In this document: positions 62,966 through 64,000 of the stretch, piece after piece
Layout: every line of letters starts with the position of its first letter
Numbering within the stretch: position 1 is the first letter of the stretch
DNA from: Sphingopyxis panaciterrae
GTDB taxonomy: Bacteria; Pseudomonadota; Alphaproteobacteria; Sphingomonadales; Sphingomonadaceae
DNA length: 64,000 nucleotides
NCBI RefSeq assembly: GCF_011762125.1
Contig: NZ_JAASQN010000002.1
Coordinates: forward strand, 894,900-958,899
Direction: 5' to 3'
Position numbers and translations under genes: made by a program
Notes under the pieces: model-generated
The model's input: the letters and a program-made list of their open reading frames with translations, nothing else
The model's database searches: none
What the model was told of the DNA's origin: nothing

Positions 62966-63612
62966 CCCGGCCACTCCTCTATCATTGCGCCGACGCGCGG
63001 TCGCTGCGCTGCCTGTGGGCGGTCGAGGAGGCGGGGATCGACGTCGACCTCCGCCTGCTCAAATTCCCGCCGCGCGCGTTCGAACCCGGCTATCGCGCGG
63101 TCAATCCGCTGATGACCGTGCCCGGCTGGGTCGAAGCCTGCCCTGAGCGCCTGCAAGGCAGTCGAAGGGGACGGCTGATGACCGAATCGGCCGCGATCTG
63201 CGAACGCATCGCCGAAGGTACGCCGCTTGAAGTCCGCCGCGGCGAGTCCGACTATTGGGACGCGCGCAACTGGCTGCACCGCAGCGATGCGACGCTTACC
63301 TTTCCGCTCGCGATCATGATCCGCTACACCCGCGTCGAGCCCGGCGAGCGGCGGCTTCCACAGGCCGTCAACGACTATAAGGCCTTCTTTGGCGGGCGCG
63401 CGAAGAGCATCGAGGCCGCGCTTGGCGACGGCCGGGAATGGCTCGTCGCGGGGCGCTTCACCATCGCCGACATCGCAATCGCCTATGCGGCGTTCCTCGC
63501 GACGACGCTGGGCGCCGACGACGTGCTGGGCGATGCGACGAAGGCGTGGCTGGAACGTTGCACGGCGCGCGACGGATTCAAACGGGCGCGCGCGAGACAG
63601 CAGGATGTTTGA
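62962..63612 (+). CDS. Glutathione S-transferase family protein with an in-frame repeat
   Basis: 216 residues of GST fold. The thioredoxin-like N-terminal domain reads LLYHCADARSLRCLWAVEEA and NPLMTVPGW, with TESAAICERIAE completing the glutathione-binding region; the C-terminal helical domain has GRFTIADIAIAYAAFLATTL. Between VPGW and MTESA stands VEACPERLQGSRRGRL, encoded by a REP-like repeat (63137-63170), where homologues have a short turn. The insertion keeps the frame. It would lie next to strand 3 and might disturb glutathione binding. It overlaps the transporter gene by 4 bases. Confidence 0.85.
   Translation: MTRPLLYHCADARSLRCLWAVEEAGIDVDLRLLKFPPRAFEPGYRAVNPLMTVPGWVEACPERLQGSRRGRLMTESAAICERIAEGTPLEVRRGESDYWDARNWLHRSDATLTFPLAIMIRYTRVEPGERRLPQAVNDYKAFFGGRAKSIEAALGDGREWLVAGRFTIADIAIAYAAFLATTLGADDVLGDATKAWLERCTARDGFKRARARQQDV
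63137..63170 (+). repeat. REP-like element inside the GST gene
   Basis: CCTGCCCTGAGCGCCTGCAA continuing to GGCAGTCGAAGGGG is a longer relative of the CCTGTCCTGAGCCTGTCGAA element at 63801-63825. Its inner GCCTGCAAGGC is itself a small hairpin. It lies in frame in the GST gene. Confidence 0.55.
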
Positions 63613-63968
63613 CGGCTTTCGGGGCGGCGAGGTGGCAGCCCCTCCGGGCTGACAGAGAGGCCATAGCGCAACGTCGCGCCGCTTCCCGCCCTTTTTCCGT
63701 CATCCGCGGAGGAGCCCCGTGGCTCTTCCGCCTTGACCCGGGATCCCGCTTTTTTGAGGGCGCCGGCGGTTTTCGAGGTCAAGCGGGACCCCGGATCAAG
63801 CCTGTCCTGAGCCTGTCGAAGGGTCCGGGGTGACGGTGAATGGGGTGGCTGCAATCGGCCGCAAGCTGTCATGAACGAAATAGGACCGCCATCGCCGAAT
63901 AAGGTCTTTCCTACATTTCACCCATATGGTTCATTATACAGGTTTCACATAACCTGAGGATGACCATC
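63613..63968. repeat. Intergenic region with hairpins and sphingomonad REP-like repeats
   Basis: These 356 bases hold no gene. A hairpin GCGGAGGAGCC/GGCTCTTCCGC with loop CCGT spans 63706-63731. CTTGACCCGGGATCCCGCTT (63732-63751) is inverted against AAGCGGGACCCCGGATCAAG (63781-63800), followed by CCTGTCCTGAGCCTGTCGAA GGG. Such blocks are scattered in sphingomonad genomes. The AT-richer part after 63880 is probably the promoter of the next gene. Confidence 0.6.
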
Positions 63969-64000
63969 ATGGACGACACTGCTCCCGACCCGGCCGACAT
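63969..64000 (+). CDS. Start of an unidentified gene cut by the window edge
   Basis: ATG 63969 opens MDDTAPDPAD and runs off the window. GAGG lies 9 bases upstream; an in-frame ATG at 63960 is too close to that ribosome site. An AT-rich stretch precedes it, as for a promoter. Too short to identify. Confidence 0.4.
   Translation, partial: MDDTAPDPAD

Overview
The window is high-GC chromosomal DNA from an alphaproteobacterium, almost certainly a sphingomonad (Sphingopyxis/Sphingobium/Novosphingobium-like; this is inference). The clues are the TonB-dependent receptors of the 'IVTAQKR..RLQDVP' type, many catabolic acyl-CoA and aromatic genes, a split three-gene transhydrogenase, and short REP-like repeats containing CTGAGCCTGTCGAAGG. 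No CRISPR array or intact insertion sequence is visible.

Region 1 (1-25.6 kb) is a large CoA-dependent catabolic island. It holds acyl-CoA dehydrogenases, crotonases, two thiolases, a fused enoyl-CoA hydratase/3-hydroxyacyl-CoA dehydrogenase, short-chain dehydrogenases, a CoA ligase, an epoxide hydrolase, two nitronate-monooxygenase-like flavoproteins, a PQQ dehydrogenase, a TonB receptor, an MFS carrier and a TetR regulator. An acyl-CoA dehydrogenase/aminoglycoside-phosphotransferase-like kinase pair overlaps by 4 bp and recalls 4-hydroxyacyl-CoA (ACAD10/11, levulinate) catabolism. Nearly every transcription unit here is preceded by an inverted repeat TGACT-N4-AGTCA (perfect 18-bp form at 11645-11662). 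This defines a local regulon, most simply that of the TetR gene at 24696. One more site lies before the pnt operon.

Region 2 (25.8-35.7 kb) has pntAA-pntAB-pntB, a decayed IS1182-type transposase piece, an Rrf2 regulator/thioredoxin-reductase-like/methyltransferase operon, a decayed SDR gene, a TetR/quinone-oxidoreductase divergent pair with its operator, a MATE exporter, and the C-terminal scrap of an integrase.

Region 3 (35.7-48.4 kb) looks like peptide and amino-acid scavenging: aminotransferase, TonB receptor, a 1081-residue beta-propeller/amidohydrolase, an amino-acid permease and a secreted CocE/NonD (S15-type) hydrolase. These share a second operator, TTGTnC-N3-GnACAA, which also occurs before the crotonase/ligase pair at 58.5-60.8 kb. 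Several genes here are collapsed remnants that keep the beginning and end but lack the middle.

Region 4 (48.4-58.3 kb) is one tightly coupled minus-strand operon for aromatic meta-cleavage: hydrolase, extradiol dioxygenase, nitronate-monooxygenase-like protein, Rieske dioxygenase alpha and beta, dihydrodiol dehydrogenase, hydratase, acetaldehyde dehydrogenase and aldolase. Only a wrecked ferredoxin-reductase gene follows it. Two TetR genes lie upstream, with a near-identical palindrome on each side of the first.

Region 5 (58.5-64 kb) has the CoA ligase/crotonase pair, an integrase N-terminal remnant beside tRNA-Trp, then housekeeping-like genes (EamA transporter, GST) and REP-like repeats.
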